From Eubacterium barkeri (GTDB taxonomy: Bacteria > Bacillota > Clostridia > Eubacteriales > Eubacteriaceae): 64,000 nt of DNA. Positions 30,382 to 39,516 of the stretch are shown one piece after another (position 1 is the first letter of the stretch; every line of letters starts with the position of its first letter). The stretch lies in NCBI RefSeq assembly GCF_900107125.1, contig NZ_FNOU01000011.1:22950-86949 (forward strand), given 5' to 3'. The translations under genes and the position numbers were made by a program. Under the pieces are notes generated by a model that saw only the letters and a list, made by a program, of their open reading frames with translations, had not been told where the DNA came from and did not search any database.

Positions 30382-32223
30382 ATGTCTAGGTTGAGTATCA
30401 TTACGAAAAGCCGGGCTCAGCAGGTTGTGGAAGGGTTGTATAAAAACCTGGAGCAACGCATTGTGGCCAGTCCTCCGGGGTTATGCCCTGTGGATATTTC
30501 ACACGCCTTCCTTCAGCTCTGTCACGCACAGACCTGTGGAAAATGTACCCCCTGCCGCATCGGGCTGGGACAAATGGGGAATCTCATGGTGGATATTTTA
30601 GAGGGCCGGGGCTCCATGGCCACCATCGACACCCTGGAGAAAACCGCCCGGGTGGTTTATGAAACGGCAGACTGCGCTATCGGCTATGAAGCGGCCCATA
30701 TGATTCTAAAGGGATTGGCTGGCTTCCGGGATGATTTTGAGGAGCACGTCACCCATAACCGCTGTATCTGCCACTTAGACCAACCGGTGCCTTGTGTGGC
30801 CCTGTGCCCTGCCGGTGTGGATATCCCAGGTTATCTGGCTCTGGTGGGCGAAGGCCGCCACCAGGATGCGGTACGGCTCATCCGAAAGGATAATCCCTTC
30901 GTCACGGCCTGCGCCATGGTCTGTGAGCATCCCTGCGAGGCCCGCTGCCGCCGGAATATGGTGGACAGCTCCGTCAACATCCGGGGGATCAAGCGCTATG
31001 CCATCGATCACGCCGGGGATGTCCCCGTGCCGGATAACGCCGCATCCACAGGGAAACGCATCGCCGTCATCGGCGGTGGTCCCAGCGGCTTAAGTGCTGC
31101 CTATTATCTCCAGCTCATGGGCCATCAAACCACCGTCTTTGAACAGCGGGAAGCCCTGGGGGGAATGCTGCGCTACGGTATTCCGGGCTACCGGCTGCCG
31201 GAATCCGATTTGGATGGGGATATCAATGCCATCCTCTCCACTGGCGTGGAATGCCATTTAAATACCCCCATTGGCGGCGGGAAGGGCATCACCCTGGAGG
31301 CTCTTCAGAAAAATTACGATGCGGTTTACATTGCCATTGGTGCCCATAAGGACAAGAAAATCGGCATCGACGGTGAAGAGGGACCAGATGTCATTTCCGC
31401 AGTGGATATGCTCCGGGATATCGGCGAGGGCCGGATGCCCGACTTCACCGGGAAGACCGTCATGGTCATCGGCGGGGGCAATGTGGCCATGGATGTCTCC
31501 CGGACGGCCATCCGTCTGGGGGCCGACCAGGTGGGTGTGGTCTACCGTCGCCGGAAGGCAGATATGACCGCCCTTCCAGACGAAATTGAAGGGGCTGAAG
31601 CCGAAGGGGTTCAGATTTTAGAGCTCCATGCCCCTAAATTTATTGAGCGGGATGCTGCGGGCCACGTCAGTGCCCTTTGGGCCGACCCCAAGGTAATCGG
31701 GCTGATGGACGCTGCCGGACGTCCCCGCCCGGCGGATTCCACCGAGGATGCTCGGGCTATTCCCTGTGATACCATCATTGTCGCCATCGGTCAGGAAATT
31801 GACTCCAATCATTTTGCTGAAGGCGGACTCCCCGTCGCCCGGGGCAGCCTGGTGACCGATGCTGCCGGTGCGGTGGTGGGCTTCCCTGGTGTCTATGCCG
31901 GAGGAGACTGTGCTACCGGACCTGCCACTGTCATTAAAGCCGTGGCCACCGGTAAGGTGGTGGCCGCCAATATCGACAATTACCTGGGCTTCCACCACGC
32001 CATTACCTGTGATGTGGAAATCCCTGCCCCCCGTATGGGAGATCTGCCGGCCTGCGGCCGCGTAACCATGAAGGAACGCAACGCCAATGCCCGCCGCCAG
32101 GACTTTGAGCAGGTGGAATATGGCATGACCTGCCAGGAAGCGGAGCAGGAATCATCCCGCTGTCTGCGGTGTGATCACTTCGGCATCAGCGCATTAAAAG
32201 GAGGGAGGGTTAACCAATGGTAA
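30382..32223 (+). CDS. GltD-like flavin oxidoreductase with NuoF-type Fe-S N-terminus
   Basis: 613 residues. The N-terminal 120 residues resemble the NuoF C-terminal Fe-S domain (HAQTCGKCTPCRIGLGQM). Next comes a GltD-type region with CICHLDQPVPCVALCPAGVD and CAMVCEHPCEARCRRN. FAD- and NAD(P)-binding motifs are VIGGGPSGLSAAYYL near residue 225 and VMVIGGGNVAMDVSRTAI near 365; YAGGDCATGPATV closes the FAD site. Its stop overlaps the hydrogenase start (ATGGTAA), so the two should form one enzyme linking NAD(P)H with hydrogen. Bifurcation with ferredoxin is possible but unproven. Confidence 0.88.
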   Translation: MSRLSIITKSRAQQVVEGLYKNLEQRIVASPPGLCPVDISHAFLQLCHAQTCGKCTPCRIGLGQMGNLMVDILEGRGSMATIDTLEKTARVVYETADCAIGYEAAHMILKGLAGFRDDFEEHVTHNRCICHLDQPVPCVALCPAGVDIPGYLALVGEGRHQDAVRLIRKDNPFVTACAMVCEHPCEARCRRNMVDSSVNIRGIKRYAIDHAGDVPVPDNAASTGKRIAVIGGGPSGLSAAYYLQLMGHQTTVFEQREALGGMLRYGIPGYRLPESDLDGDINAILSTGVECHLNTPIGGGKGITLEALQKNYDAVYIAIGAHKDKKIGIDGEEGPDVISAVDMLRDIGEGRMPDFTGKTVMVIGGGNVAMDVSRTAIRLGADQVGVVYRRRKADMTALPDEIEGAEAEGVQILELHAPKFIERDAAGHVSALWADPKVIGLMDAAGRPRPADSTEDARAIPCDTIIVAIGQEIDSNHFAEGGLPVARGSLVTDAAGAVVGFPGVYAGGDCATGPATVIKAVATGKVVAANIDNYLGFHHAITCDVEIPAPRMGDLPACGRVTMKERNANARRQDFEQVEYGMTCQEAEQESSRCLRCDHFGISALKGGRVNQW

Positions 32224-33983
32224 AGGTGACCATCAACAATAAGGAAATCGAGGTAGCTGAGCACTCTACCATTATGGAGGCCTGCGAAAAAGCGGGCTGG
32301 CCGGTGCCCAGCCTGTGCTACCTAAGGGATATCAACGAAATCGGGGCCTGCCGCATCTGCGTCGTGGAAATTGACGGGGTGGACCGATTGGTGACTTCCT
32401 GTAATAATGAAGTGTGTGAGGGGATGGTGGTTTCCACCAACTCCCCCAAGGTACGGGAGGCCCGTCGGACGAACCTGTCCCTCATCCTCTCCCAGCACGA
32501 CGGCCACTGCCCCACCTGTGCCCGTAACGGCAATTGCACCCTCCAGAATATCAGCTACGATTTAGGAATTGAGGACAGCCTGTATAAAAAGGATGTACCG
32601 GAAAATAACTGGCCCCAGGACTTTCCCCTTATTCGGAATGAATCCAAGTGCATCAAGTGTATGCGCTGTATCCAAATCTGTGATAAGGTCCAGGGCCTGG
32701 GGATTTGGGACATTGCCAAATCCGGTTCCCGGACCACCGTGGATGTCTCTGGTGGCCGGAAGATTACCGAGGCCGATTGTGCGGTCTGTGGCCAATGCGT
32801 CACCCACTGTCCGGTGGGCGCCCTTCGGGGACGGGATGATAAGCCCCAGATTTTCGCCTGGAACAAGGCCGTCAGTAACCCCGATGTCGTCGCTGTGGTC
32901 CAGGTGGCACCCTCGGTCCGGGCTGCCTGGGGCGAAGCCCTGGGTATTCCCCGGGACAAGGCGACCCCTGGCCGTTTAGCTGCCGCACTGCGCCTCTGTG
33001 GCTTCGACTACGTGTTCGATACTAACTTCGGGGCAGACCTGACCATCATGGAAGAGGGCAGCGAATTCCTGGCCCGCATCGGAAGTGGCCAGACCCATCG
33101 CTACCCCATGTTTACCTCCTGCTGCCCAGGGTGGGTGCGCTTCTTAAAATCCCAATACCCGGATATGGTGGACGATTTATCCACTGCCAAATCTCCCCAG
33201 CAGATGCAGGGAGCGGTGATTAAGTCCGCCTTTGCTCAGAAGGCCGGTATCGATCCTGACAATATTTTCTCTGTGTCCATCATGCCCTGTCTGGCGAAAA
33301 AAACAGAGTGCGATATTCCCAGCATCAATGATGGGGATGGGGATAAAGATGTGGATCTGGTGTTGACTACCCGGGAGCTGGTGCGTCAGCTGCGATCCTT
33401 AAACATCAATGTAGCCGATCTCCCAGAAGAATCCTTTGATTCTCCTCTGAGTAGCGGAACCGGTGCCGCCGTCATCTTTGGGGCCACTGGGGGTGTTATG
33501 GAAGCTGCCCTGCGCTCCTGCTACTTCCTGGCCACAGGCGAAAACCCAGGGCCTGACGATTTCCGGGATGTCCGGGGTAACCGGGGCTGGCGGGAAGCCA
33601 CCTTCGATGTCAAGGGCACCTTGGTGCGCACCGCCGTGGTCAGCGGCCTGGGCAACGCCCGGGAGCTGATCCGTGCCCTGCGCCGGGGTGAGGTCGCCTA
33701 TGACTTCGTAGAAGTCATGGCCTGCCCTGGGGGCTGTGTCGGCGGTGGGGGGCAACCCATCCACGATGGCTTGGAGCTCGCTGAAGTCCGTGGGCGGAAT
33801 CTGTATAACCTGGATAAAATGGCTGCCCGACGATTCTCCCACGAAAATCCGGAGGTCCTGGCTCTGTACAAAGACTATTTGGGAGAACCACTTTCCCATG
33901 AAGCCCATTGGCTCCTCCACACCGACCACCACACCTGGGATCTCCCGATGACACCCCATCCGGACCCTGACGTCCTTCTCTAA
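32217..33983 (+). CDS. hydA: [FeFe] hydrogenase catalytic subunit (group A)
   Basis: 588 residues. N-terminal [2Fe-2S] ferredoxin (CRICVVEIDGV region), a His/Cys cluster segment HDGHCPTCARNGNC, and two [4Fe-4S] motifs CIKCMRCIQICDKV and CAVCGQCVTHCPVG. H-cluster motifs are complete: FTSCCPGWVRF near residue 299, MPCLAKKTECD near 354 and MACPGGCVGGGGQP near 500. It makes or consumes H2 in the cytoplasm. The HydA-specific maturases HydEFG are not in this window. It overlaps the GltD-like partner gene, not a HydB/HydC pair. Confidence 0.95.
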   Translation: MVKVTINNKEIEVAEHSTIMEACEKAGWPVPSLCYLRDINEIGACRICVVEIDGVDRLVTSCNNEVCEGMVVSTNSPKVREARRTNLSLILSQHDGHCPTCARNGNCTLQNISYDLGIEDSLYKKDVPENNWPQDFPLIRNESKCIKCMRCIQICDKVQGLGIWDIAKSGSRTTVDVSGGRKITEADCAVCGQCVTHCPVGALRGRDDKPQIFAWNKAVSNPDVVAVVQVAPSVRAAWGEALGIPRDKATPGRLAAALRLCGFDYVFDTNFGADLTIMEEGSEFLARIGSGQTHRYPMFTSCCPGWVRFLKSQYPDMVDDLSTAKSPQQMQGAVIKSAFAQKAGIDPDNIFSVSIMPCLAKKTECDIPSINDGDGDKDVDLVLTTRELVRQLRSLNINVADLPEESFDSPLSSGTGAAVIFGATGGVMEAALRSCYFLATGENPGPDDFRDVRGNRGWREATFDVKGTLVRTAVVSGLGNARELIRALRRGEVAYDFVEVMACPGGCVGGGGQPIHDGLELAEVRGRNLYNLDKMAARRFSHENPEVLALYKDYLGEPLSHEAHWLLHTDHHTWDLPMTPHPDPDVLL

Positions 33984-34028
33984 ACCCATCGTTATTTTAC
34001 TGCATTTACCAACAACTATTTAAAAGAA

Positions 34029-34068
34029 ACGCCGCCCACCCCAGAAGGGAATGAGCGGCTTTTCTTTT
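34029..34068 (+). terminator. Terminator after the hydrogenase operon
   Basis: GCCGC with inner CCC pairs with GGG and GCGGC, followed by TTTTCTTTTC. It lies between the hydrogenase stop and the glycohydrolase gene. Confidence 0.75.
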
Positions 34069-34118
34069 CTCCTCCTCCATGATAAAATAAATCCCATAAA
34101 ATTTCAGGAGGAACAACT

Positions 34119-34955
34119 ATGCTCGGTGCTATTTTAGGGGACATCATCGGCAGTCCCTACGAATTCGATCACAACAATATCAAAACCACGGAATTCCCAT
34201 TGTTTTCAGAGGCATCTCATTTTACAGACGATACCATTATGACCCTGGCGGTGGCCCAGGGACTGACCCGGGGCTACCAAAACCCGGAGAAAACCGCCCA
34301 GGAGATTATTACTGCCATGCAGGACTGGGGAAAGCGCTATCCCGACGGCGGGTACGGCGCCCACTTTGGAGACTGGCTGTACGCCCCGGACCCGAAGCCC
34401 TACGGCAGCTTTGGTAACGGCGCAGCCATGCGGGTCAGCTCTGTATCCTGGCTGTACAACACCCTGGATGAGGTGGAGCACTACGCTGCCATCTCTGCCG
34501 GGGTGACCCACGACCATCCCGAGGGCATTAAGGGAGCCCAGGCTACTGCTGCCGCCATCTTTTTGGCCCGCAAAGGCACACTCAAGGATGAAATCCGCCG
34601 GTACATCACCGATACCTACGGCTACGATTTAAGCCGCACCTGCGACGACATCCGGCCCACCTACCATCATGTGGAATCCTGTCAGGAAACAGTTCCCCAG
34701 GCCATAACAGCATTCTTAGAGGGTGAGGATTTTGAATCCGTCATCCGTCTGGCAGTTTCCCTGGGGGGAGACAGTGACACCCTGGCGGCCATTGCCGGAT
34801 CCATTGCCGAAGCCTGCTACCCCATCCCCGATGCCCTCGCAGATCAGGGTATGGCCCGTCTGGATGCCGATCTCGAAGACGCCTTGTATCAGTTCTATGC
34901 CTTTGCGGTGGCGGCGGAGGTGGAAGCCCGGGAAGCCAAACCGGTGACCTCCTAA
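34119..34955 (+). CDS. ADP-ribosylglycohydrolase-family protein
   Basis: 278 residues of the DraG/ARH family. Dinuclear-metal ligands are visible in FTDDTIMTLAVA near residue 29 and in GGDSDTLAAIAGSIAEA near residue 210. The N-terminal MLGAILGDIIGSPYEF is the standard opening. The start follows AGGAGG. Such enzymes remove ADP-ribose from arginine or other acceptors, or act on ADP-ribosylated small molecules. It is a single gene closing on the convergent pRiA4b-like gene; its target is unknown. Confidence 0.9.
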   Translation: MLGAILGDIIGSPYEFDHNNIKTTEFPLFSEASHFTDDTIMTLAVAQGLTRGYQNPEKTAQEIITAMQDWGKRYPDGGYGAHFGDWLYAPDPKPYGSFGNGAAMRVSSVSWLYNTLDEVEHYAAISAGVTHDHPEGIKGAQATAAAIFLARKGTLKDEIRRYITDTYGYDLSRTCDDIRPTYHHVESCQETVPQAITAFLEGEDFESVIRLAVSLGGDSDTLAAIAGSIAEACYPIPDALADQGMARLDADLEDALYQFYAFAVAAEVEAREAKPVTS

Positions 34956-34982
34956 GCCCCAGGTTCTGGTCGCCCCACTACC

Positions 34983-36659
34983 CTACTTCTGTTTCCCGGG
35001 GAAGGTCAAAATTTTACCCGGCTTTCCCATTTGTTGGCGCTCACTAACCACCGGACCACTTAGCTCATCGGGTGTAAATCCGCGGTTAGAGTACATCCGT
35101 GTGCTGTTATGGAAGGCCATCAGAAGGGGGGCCAAACGTTCCATGGCGGCATCATCCAGGGAGTCTTCCAGCTCCTGGGTGAAGGCGGAGAAGGTATCCC
35201 TCAGGGACAGCCCGATCTTCGTCCAAAATTGGAGGCGGGTACACATCTCCCGGGCCTTGTCCTGATGAAGATGATGGCGATGGATCAGCTCCTGGACCAA
35301 TGCCCAGGCCTGGGGCGTCTCCTGGAGGATATCCCCGGAAAAACGGGTTTCCACCTCCTGGACCGTCGGCATGTAGTAGGGCTTGTCTCCCTGCTCCTGA
35401 AGCAGAGAATTGGCCATATCCCGTTCCGCAAAGAACCAGGGCATCCAATACCCATCCTTAAGACAAAGGGCTTCCCGGAGGAAGGAGCAGCGGGATACGA
35501 GGTGCTCAAAGCTCCAATATGCTACGGATTCTCCGGTGCAGGTCGCCATGACCTTAGCGGGCTGCTCATAATCACAGATACCGTAGAGATTCAGACAGGT
35601 TTCCAGATATTCCCGATATCGGGATTCCTCTGCACGCTGTTTCTCAAAGGACGCGCTTTTGAGGGTCTTCTTCAAAGCCGTTGCCACTTGCCGGGGGATG
35701 GCGATGCCATCTTCCTCTTCATAGGCGTAGCCGTTGAAGACCAGCAGTGCCGGAAAGTCCGATTTTAAAGGCAGGTTACCGGTTTTCATCCCTTGCAGCA
35801 GATTATCGATTTCCTCCCGATAAGCCACACTAAAATCCCAGGTGATTTGCTGGGGATCACATATTTTTGCAGCGATGGCATCAATCAGCTCGGCCTTACG
35901 CAGCTTGTAGGGTTTCGCAATGCTGAGCTCCTGGGCGTATTCCTTCAGCTCCGGCACGGTAAATTGCCAAAGAACGGATTCCGGGGTATCCCCAAGGATC
36001 CGAACCGGCATTTCCCCCTCAAGGAAGGGGTTGGGCAGGGCATTGAGAAAATCATCGTCACCCCCCCATAATTCATCATCGTACAGGATGTCTTCATCCC
36101 ATTGCCCACCCTCCAATAATTCCGCGTTAACCGCCTCCAGGTTGTAGACTTCACCGTATCCTAAGTCCCGGGCCCAGGCTAAAAGTTCTTTACGCTCAGG
36201 GTCCTTTTTGTCCTTCAGACGGCCCACCAGCCCGTAGTAGCCGCAGACCCCCCCGCAATCTTCAATAAAGTTATTCCCCCGATAGGCCGTAACCTTGGGG
36301 TTATCCTGAATTTGATGGGGGTGGTAGGCCTCAATGGCCACCTCATGGATCCAATCATCTCCAAAATCATAGATATAAAGAAGGGTTTCCCCTGGCTTTA
36401 GCCATTGATGGAGGGCTTCTTCTGCTTCGTCTAAGCTTTCAAGCCCCAAATCTGCCATAAGGCCCTCCTCATCCGCCATATCGATGTGGATATCCCTTTC
36501 TGGAAATTCAAAGCCATGGAGATGGTACCCCTTCCACCCAAAGGCTATATTAATGACCTGGGCCAGGGTCTGGAAGGTTGCTGCCTCGTCAATCATCAAC
36601 CGCCGCCATACCACTGGCTTACTTCCTTCGATTTTAATTTTAAGCTGATATGCTCCCAT
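34983..36659 (-). CDS. Plasmid pRiA4b ORF-3-family protein with SAP/Rho-N-like segment
   Basis: 558 residues from ATG 36659 (AAAGGAG upstream). The N-terminal 190 residues match the pRiA4b ORF-3/IS1096-passenger domain: YQLKIKIEGSKPVVWRRLMI, then LLYIYDFGDDWIHEVAIE and CGGVCGYYGLV. Around residue 255-295 a helix-extended-helix element (FTVPELKEYAQELSIAKPYK, LRKAELIDAIA) resembles a Rho N-terminal or SAP nucleic-acid-binding motif. The C-terminal half is unassigned and helical. The biochemical role of this family is unknown. It stands alone and is divergent from moeB. Confidence 0.8.
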   Translation of the reverse strand: MGAYQLKIKIEGSKPVVWRRLMIDEAATFQTLAQVINIAFGWKGYHLHGFEFPERDIHIDMADEEGLMADLGLESLDEAEEALHQWLKPGETLLYIYDFGDDWIHEVAIEAYHPHQIQDNPKVTAYRGNNFIEDCGGVCGYYGLVGRLKDKKDPERKELLAWARDLGYGEVYNLEAVNAELLEGGQWDEDILYDDELWGGDDDFLNALPNPFLEGEMPVRILGDTPESVLWQFTVPELKEYAQELSIAKPYKLRKAELIDAIAAKICDPQQITWDFSVAYREEIDNLLQGMKTGNLPLKSDFPALLVFNGYAYEEEDGIAIPRQVATALKKTLKSASFEKQRAEESRYREYLETCLNLYGICDYEQPAKVMATCTGESVAYWSFEHLVSRCSFLREALCLKDGYWMPWFFAERDMANSLLQEQGDKPYYMPTVQEVETRFSGDILQETPQAWALVQELIHRHHLHQDKAREMCTRLQFWTKIGLSLRDTFSAFTQELEDSLDDAAMERLAPLLMAFHNSTRMYSNRGFTPDELSGPVVSERQQMGKPGKILTFPGKQK

Positions 36660-36763
36660 GGTAGACTCTCCTTTACCACCCTTTTTTTTAATTCTATCAT
36701 AGCCCATTTAAAAATGGAATCATCCTCTTTTTATCTTTTTAAAGGGTTGATTTTGAATGCGTA

Positions 36764-36792
36764 TTGTTTTTTTCGGGGATTCTATATATAAT
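36764..36792 (+). promoter_or_regulatory. Promoter of moeB
   Basis: TTGTTT (36764-36769), 17-base spacer, TATAAT (36787-36792), 28 bp before the moeB start. Confidence 0.65.
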
Positions 36793-36820
36793 GGACTCAA
36801 AATCTTAGGGGGTGGCCCAA

Positions 36821-37537
36821 ATGAAGGCCCATTATCAACGTCAAATGATGATATCCCAAATTGGTGAGGCGGGCCAGGGCCGACTGCAGGCGTCCAGGGT
36901 AACGGTCATTGGAGCCGGCGGACTGGGTAGTCCGGTCTTAACCTATCTGGCTGGCGCCGGGGTGGGGAAGCTGACCCTCATCGATGGGGATACCCTGTCG
37001 GAGAGCAACCTCAACCGCCAATTTTTATACCCTGCCGATGCCCTGGGATCCCCTAAAAGTGAATTGGCCAAGGCCCGGATTCAGTCCTTCAACCCCAATG
37101 TCCAGGTGACCTGCCACCAGGCCTTCCTGGGGGAGGATAACCAGGCGGCTCTCATTGGGTCCCCGGATGTTATTGTGGATTGTGTGGATAATATTCCCAC
37201 CCGTCACCTGGTGGCACGTTACGGCCGAAAGCAGGGAATTCCCGTGGTGGAGGGGGGCGTTATGGGCTTTTGGGGCTGGCTGTTCTGTAGCATGCCCGAG
37301 GGCGCCTGCTTCGGATGCCTGGGCTCCCAGATCCCTGCCTCTCAAAAAACCCCGGCATTGGGGGCGGTGGCCGGGATCATCGGCAGCCTTCAGGCAACGG
37401 AGTGTCTCAAGCTTCTTCTGGGCATGGGCACCGCCTATCCCGGTACCCTGCTGCAATACGATGGCCTCCACGGGGACTTTGACACCCTCCCCATCACCCA
37501 AAATCCAAGCTGCCCCTGGTGTTCTCCCCAGCCTTAA
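36821..37537 (+). CDS. moeB: MoeB/ThiF-family adenylyltransferase
   Basis: 238 residues. ATP-binding GAGGLGSPVLTYLAGAGVGK with LIDGDTLSESNLNRQ is the classic E1-like core, and CVDNIPTRHL follows. Four zinc-site cysteines are paired as ACFGC and CPWC. It activates the C-terminal Gly of MoaD (or ThiS) for sulfur loading. ATG 36821 is preceded by AGGGGG; a GTG three codons earlier is an alternative. A MoaD-like partner is at 50855-51130. It is a monocistronic unit with its own promoter and terminator. Confidence 0.9.
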   Translation: MKAHYQRQMMISQIGEAGQGRLQASRVTVIGAGGLGSPVLTYLAGAGVGKLTLIDGDTLSESNLNRQFLYPADALGSPKSELAKARIQSFNPNVQVTCHQAFLGEDNQAALIGSPDVIVDCVDNIPTRHLVARYGRKQGIPVVEGGVMGFWGWLFCSMPEGACFGCLGSQIPASQKTPALGAVAGIIGSLQATECLKLLLGMGTAYPGTLLQYDGLHGDFDTLPITQNPSCPWCSPQP

Positions 37538-37554
37538 CGTAAAATAAAAGATAG

Positions 37555-37597
37555 GCCCCGGTCCCTGATTTTCCAGGGAACCGGGGCGCATTTTTTA
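37555..37597 (+). terminator. Terminator after moeB
   Basis: GCCCCGGTCCCTG pairs with CAGGGAACCGGGGC, then GCATTTTTTATT. On the other strand it also closes the leftward moeA operon. Confidence 0.9.
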
Positions 37598-39511
37598 TTC
37601 TTTACCATCGATGAGGAGGACTTCTCCGGAATGTTCAAGGGCGTAACCTCCGAGGGCCGTTAATTTTTCCTTTAAGGCATTACTTTTTAAAATCGCAATG
37701 AAATGCTTGACCTCTGGCATCTCCAGATTTTCCTGGGGCAGGGCAAAATCATAGGATTCTTCCCCCACAGGGATGAAATCCAGACCCATGGCCACCGCCG
37801 CAGACTGAACCCCCATGCCCACGTCGGCTCCGTCACTGCCCACAGCCGCCGCCACGGCCATATGGGTGGTTAATTCCTGGCTGTAGCCTGAAATAGAATC
37901 CGGGGAAATGCCCCTTTTCTTAAGATTATAGTCCAGGAGCAGGCGGGTCCCCGCTCCCCTCTGACGATTCACAAAGCGGTGGGCCCCAAGGTCCTCAAAT
38001 CCCTGAATCCCCAGGGGGTTCCCCGGCTTAACCATCAGGCCCTGAACCCGGCCCACCCCCCGGATAAGGGCCATGGGGTTTTTAAACAGGCTTTTAACCG
38101 CCTTTACATTGTAGGTGCCATCAGACTCATCCAGCAGGTGAATGGGAGCCATATGGGCCTCACCCCGTTTCAGGGCCATGAGCCCCCCCATGCTGCCCAC
38201 ATGGGTGCTGGATAGGTATTCATCCTGATAAATAGCGGGGAGCATATCGGCCATAAGATCCAGGATGAGATCGTGGCTGCCGATGACCACCAGGGTCTTT
38301 GCGATCTCCGTAAGCGCCTTGTAAAGCACCACCTCCACGGACTCTCCGGCACCAATGCCCTCACTGTTTTGGGGGATGATTAAACACCCATCAGCCTTGA
38401 CCATGGACATGGCCGCCCCAGCTCCCCGGGCCAGAGGTGAGGCCACCAGCTTGTCATTTACCACCCCCAGTTTGACCCGAACGTATTCCCGGTGCTTCAG
38501 GCTGGATACCAGACGCTTGCTGACCACTGCCTTGGCCCGTCTGGCCTGGGTGTCCACCTGGCCGGTCAGCTTATTCAGCACCGGCACCACAAAGCTTTCG
38601 TAGGCCATATAGGCGGCCACAGGATACCCCGGCAGGCCAATGACAGGTTTTCCCTCAACGACGGCCAAAATCACCGGCTTCCCCGGCTTCATGGCCACGC
38701 CGTGGACCACCACCTCCCCCAGTTCCCTGAGGACCTGGACGGTATAATCCTCCCGACCAGCACTGGAGCCCGCATTGATAATCACCATCTCGTGGGTGGA
38801 AATGGCGTGGACCAGGGTCTCCCGGATTTTTTCATAATCATCGGGAATGGCAGGGAATCGGTGGGGGATCCCGCCGCCCTCAGTTACCCGGTTTTCGATA
38901 ACCCTGGAATTGGACTCGATGATATCTCCTTCTCCAGGGGTCTCAGTGGGTTCAATGATTTCGGTGCCCGTGGGATAGATGGCCACCCTGGGCTTTTTAA
39001 CCACCGGGATGGTGAGAATTCCGGCGGAGAGCAAAGCCCCAATATCCATGGGGCGGATGTTATGGTTACTGGGCAGAATCATCTCTCCGGTGACAATGTC
39101 CTCCCCAATGGGGCGGATGTTATCCCAGGGGGCCGCCGCCTGGAGGATGGTGTGCTCCCCGGATTCCGTCTCCACAATATCCTCGGCCATAATCACCGCA
39201 TCGTAGGGGGGATGGATGGGATCGCCGGTATCCACCACCACGTAATCCCGACCCGCTTCAAGGGCCACCGGCGTCTTTTCCGATGCCCCCAGGGTATGGG
39301 CGGACACCACGGCGATGCCGTCCATGGCCGAGGCATTGAAGAGGGGCGAGCAGTACTTTGCGATGCTGGCCTCCCTGGTAATGCGATGGAGGCTGTTTAC
39401 CACCTCAATCTCTTCATACTCCACCTTGAGACTGGACCCCAGCTTTTCCATAAAGCTTTCCTGGGCTTCTTCCACGGAGACGGTTTTAAGGTATAGGTTT
39501 CGTTTTCCCAT
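37595..39511 (-). CDS. MoeA fused to a PBP-like (LysR-substrate-type) domain
   Basis: About 638 residues. The first 400 are a full MoeA: LFNASAMDGIAVVSAHT, a TGTEIIEPTETPGEGD MPT-binding stretch, NAGSSAGREDYT and GLPGYPVAAYMAYE. The last 220 form a periplasmic-binding-protein-like domain (VVIGSHDLILDLMADMLP, THVGSMGGLMALKRGEAH, RQRGAGTRLLLD), which in other proteins binds molybdate or small ligands. Start 39511 is uncertain; ATG 39529 overlaps the upstream moeA. The fused domain may deliver or sense the oxyanion during metal insertion (inference). Confidence 0.9.
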   Translation of the reverse strand: MGKRNLYLKTVSVEEAQESFMEKLGSSLKVEYEEIEVVNSLHRITREASIAKYCSPLFNASAMDGIAVVSAHTLGASEKTPVALEAGRDYVVVDTGDPIHPPYDAVIMAEDIVETESGEHTILQAAAPWDNIRPIGEDIVTGEMILPSNHNIRPMDIGALLSAGILTIPVVKKPRVAIYPTGTEIIEPTETPGEGDIIESNSRVIENRVTEGGGIPHRFPAIPDDYEKIRETLVHAISTHEMVIINAGSSAGREDYTVQVLRELGEVVVHGVAMKPGKPVILAVVEGKPVIGLPGYPVAAYMAYESFVVPVLNKLTGQVDTQARRAKAVVSKRLVSSLKHREYVRVKLGVVNDKLVASPLARGAGAAMSMVKADGCLIIPQNSEGIGAGESVEVVLYKALTEIAKTLVVIGSHDLILDLMADMLPAIYQDEYLSSTHVGSMGGLMALKRGEAHMAPIHLLDESDGTYNVKAVKSLFKNPMALIRGVGRVQGLMVKPGNPLGIQGFEDLGAHRFVNRQRGAGTRLLLDYNLKKRGISPDSISGYSQELTTHMAVAAAVGSDGADVGMGVQSAAVAMGLDFIPVGEESYDFALPQENLEMPEVKHFIAILKSNALKEKLTALGGYALEHSGEVLLIDGKE

Positions 39512-39516
39512 GATGG

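Noticed and set aside
38492..39496. 334-residue plus-strand open frame opposite the MoeA-PBP gene
   Set aside because: Antisense to a clearly identified gene; its His/Gly-rich composition is that of a shadow frame. The similar long frames at 39751-40629 and 45110-45931 were dropped for the same reason.
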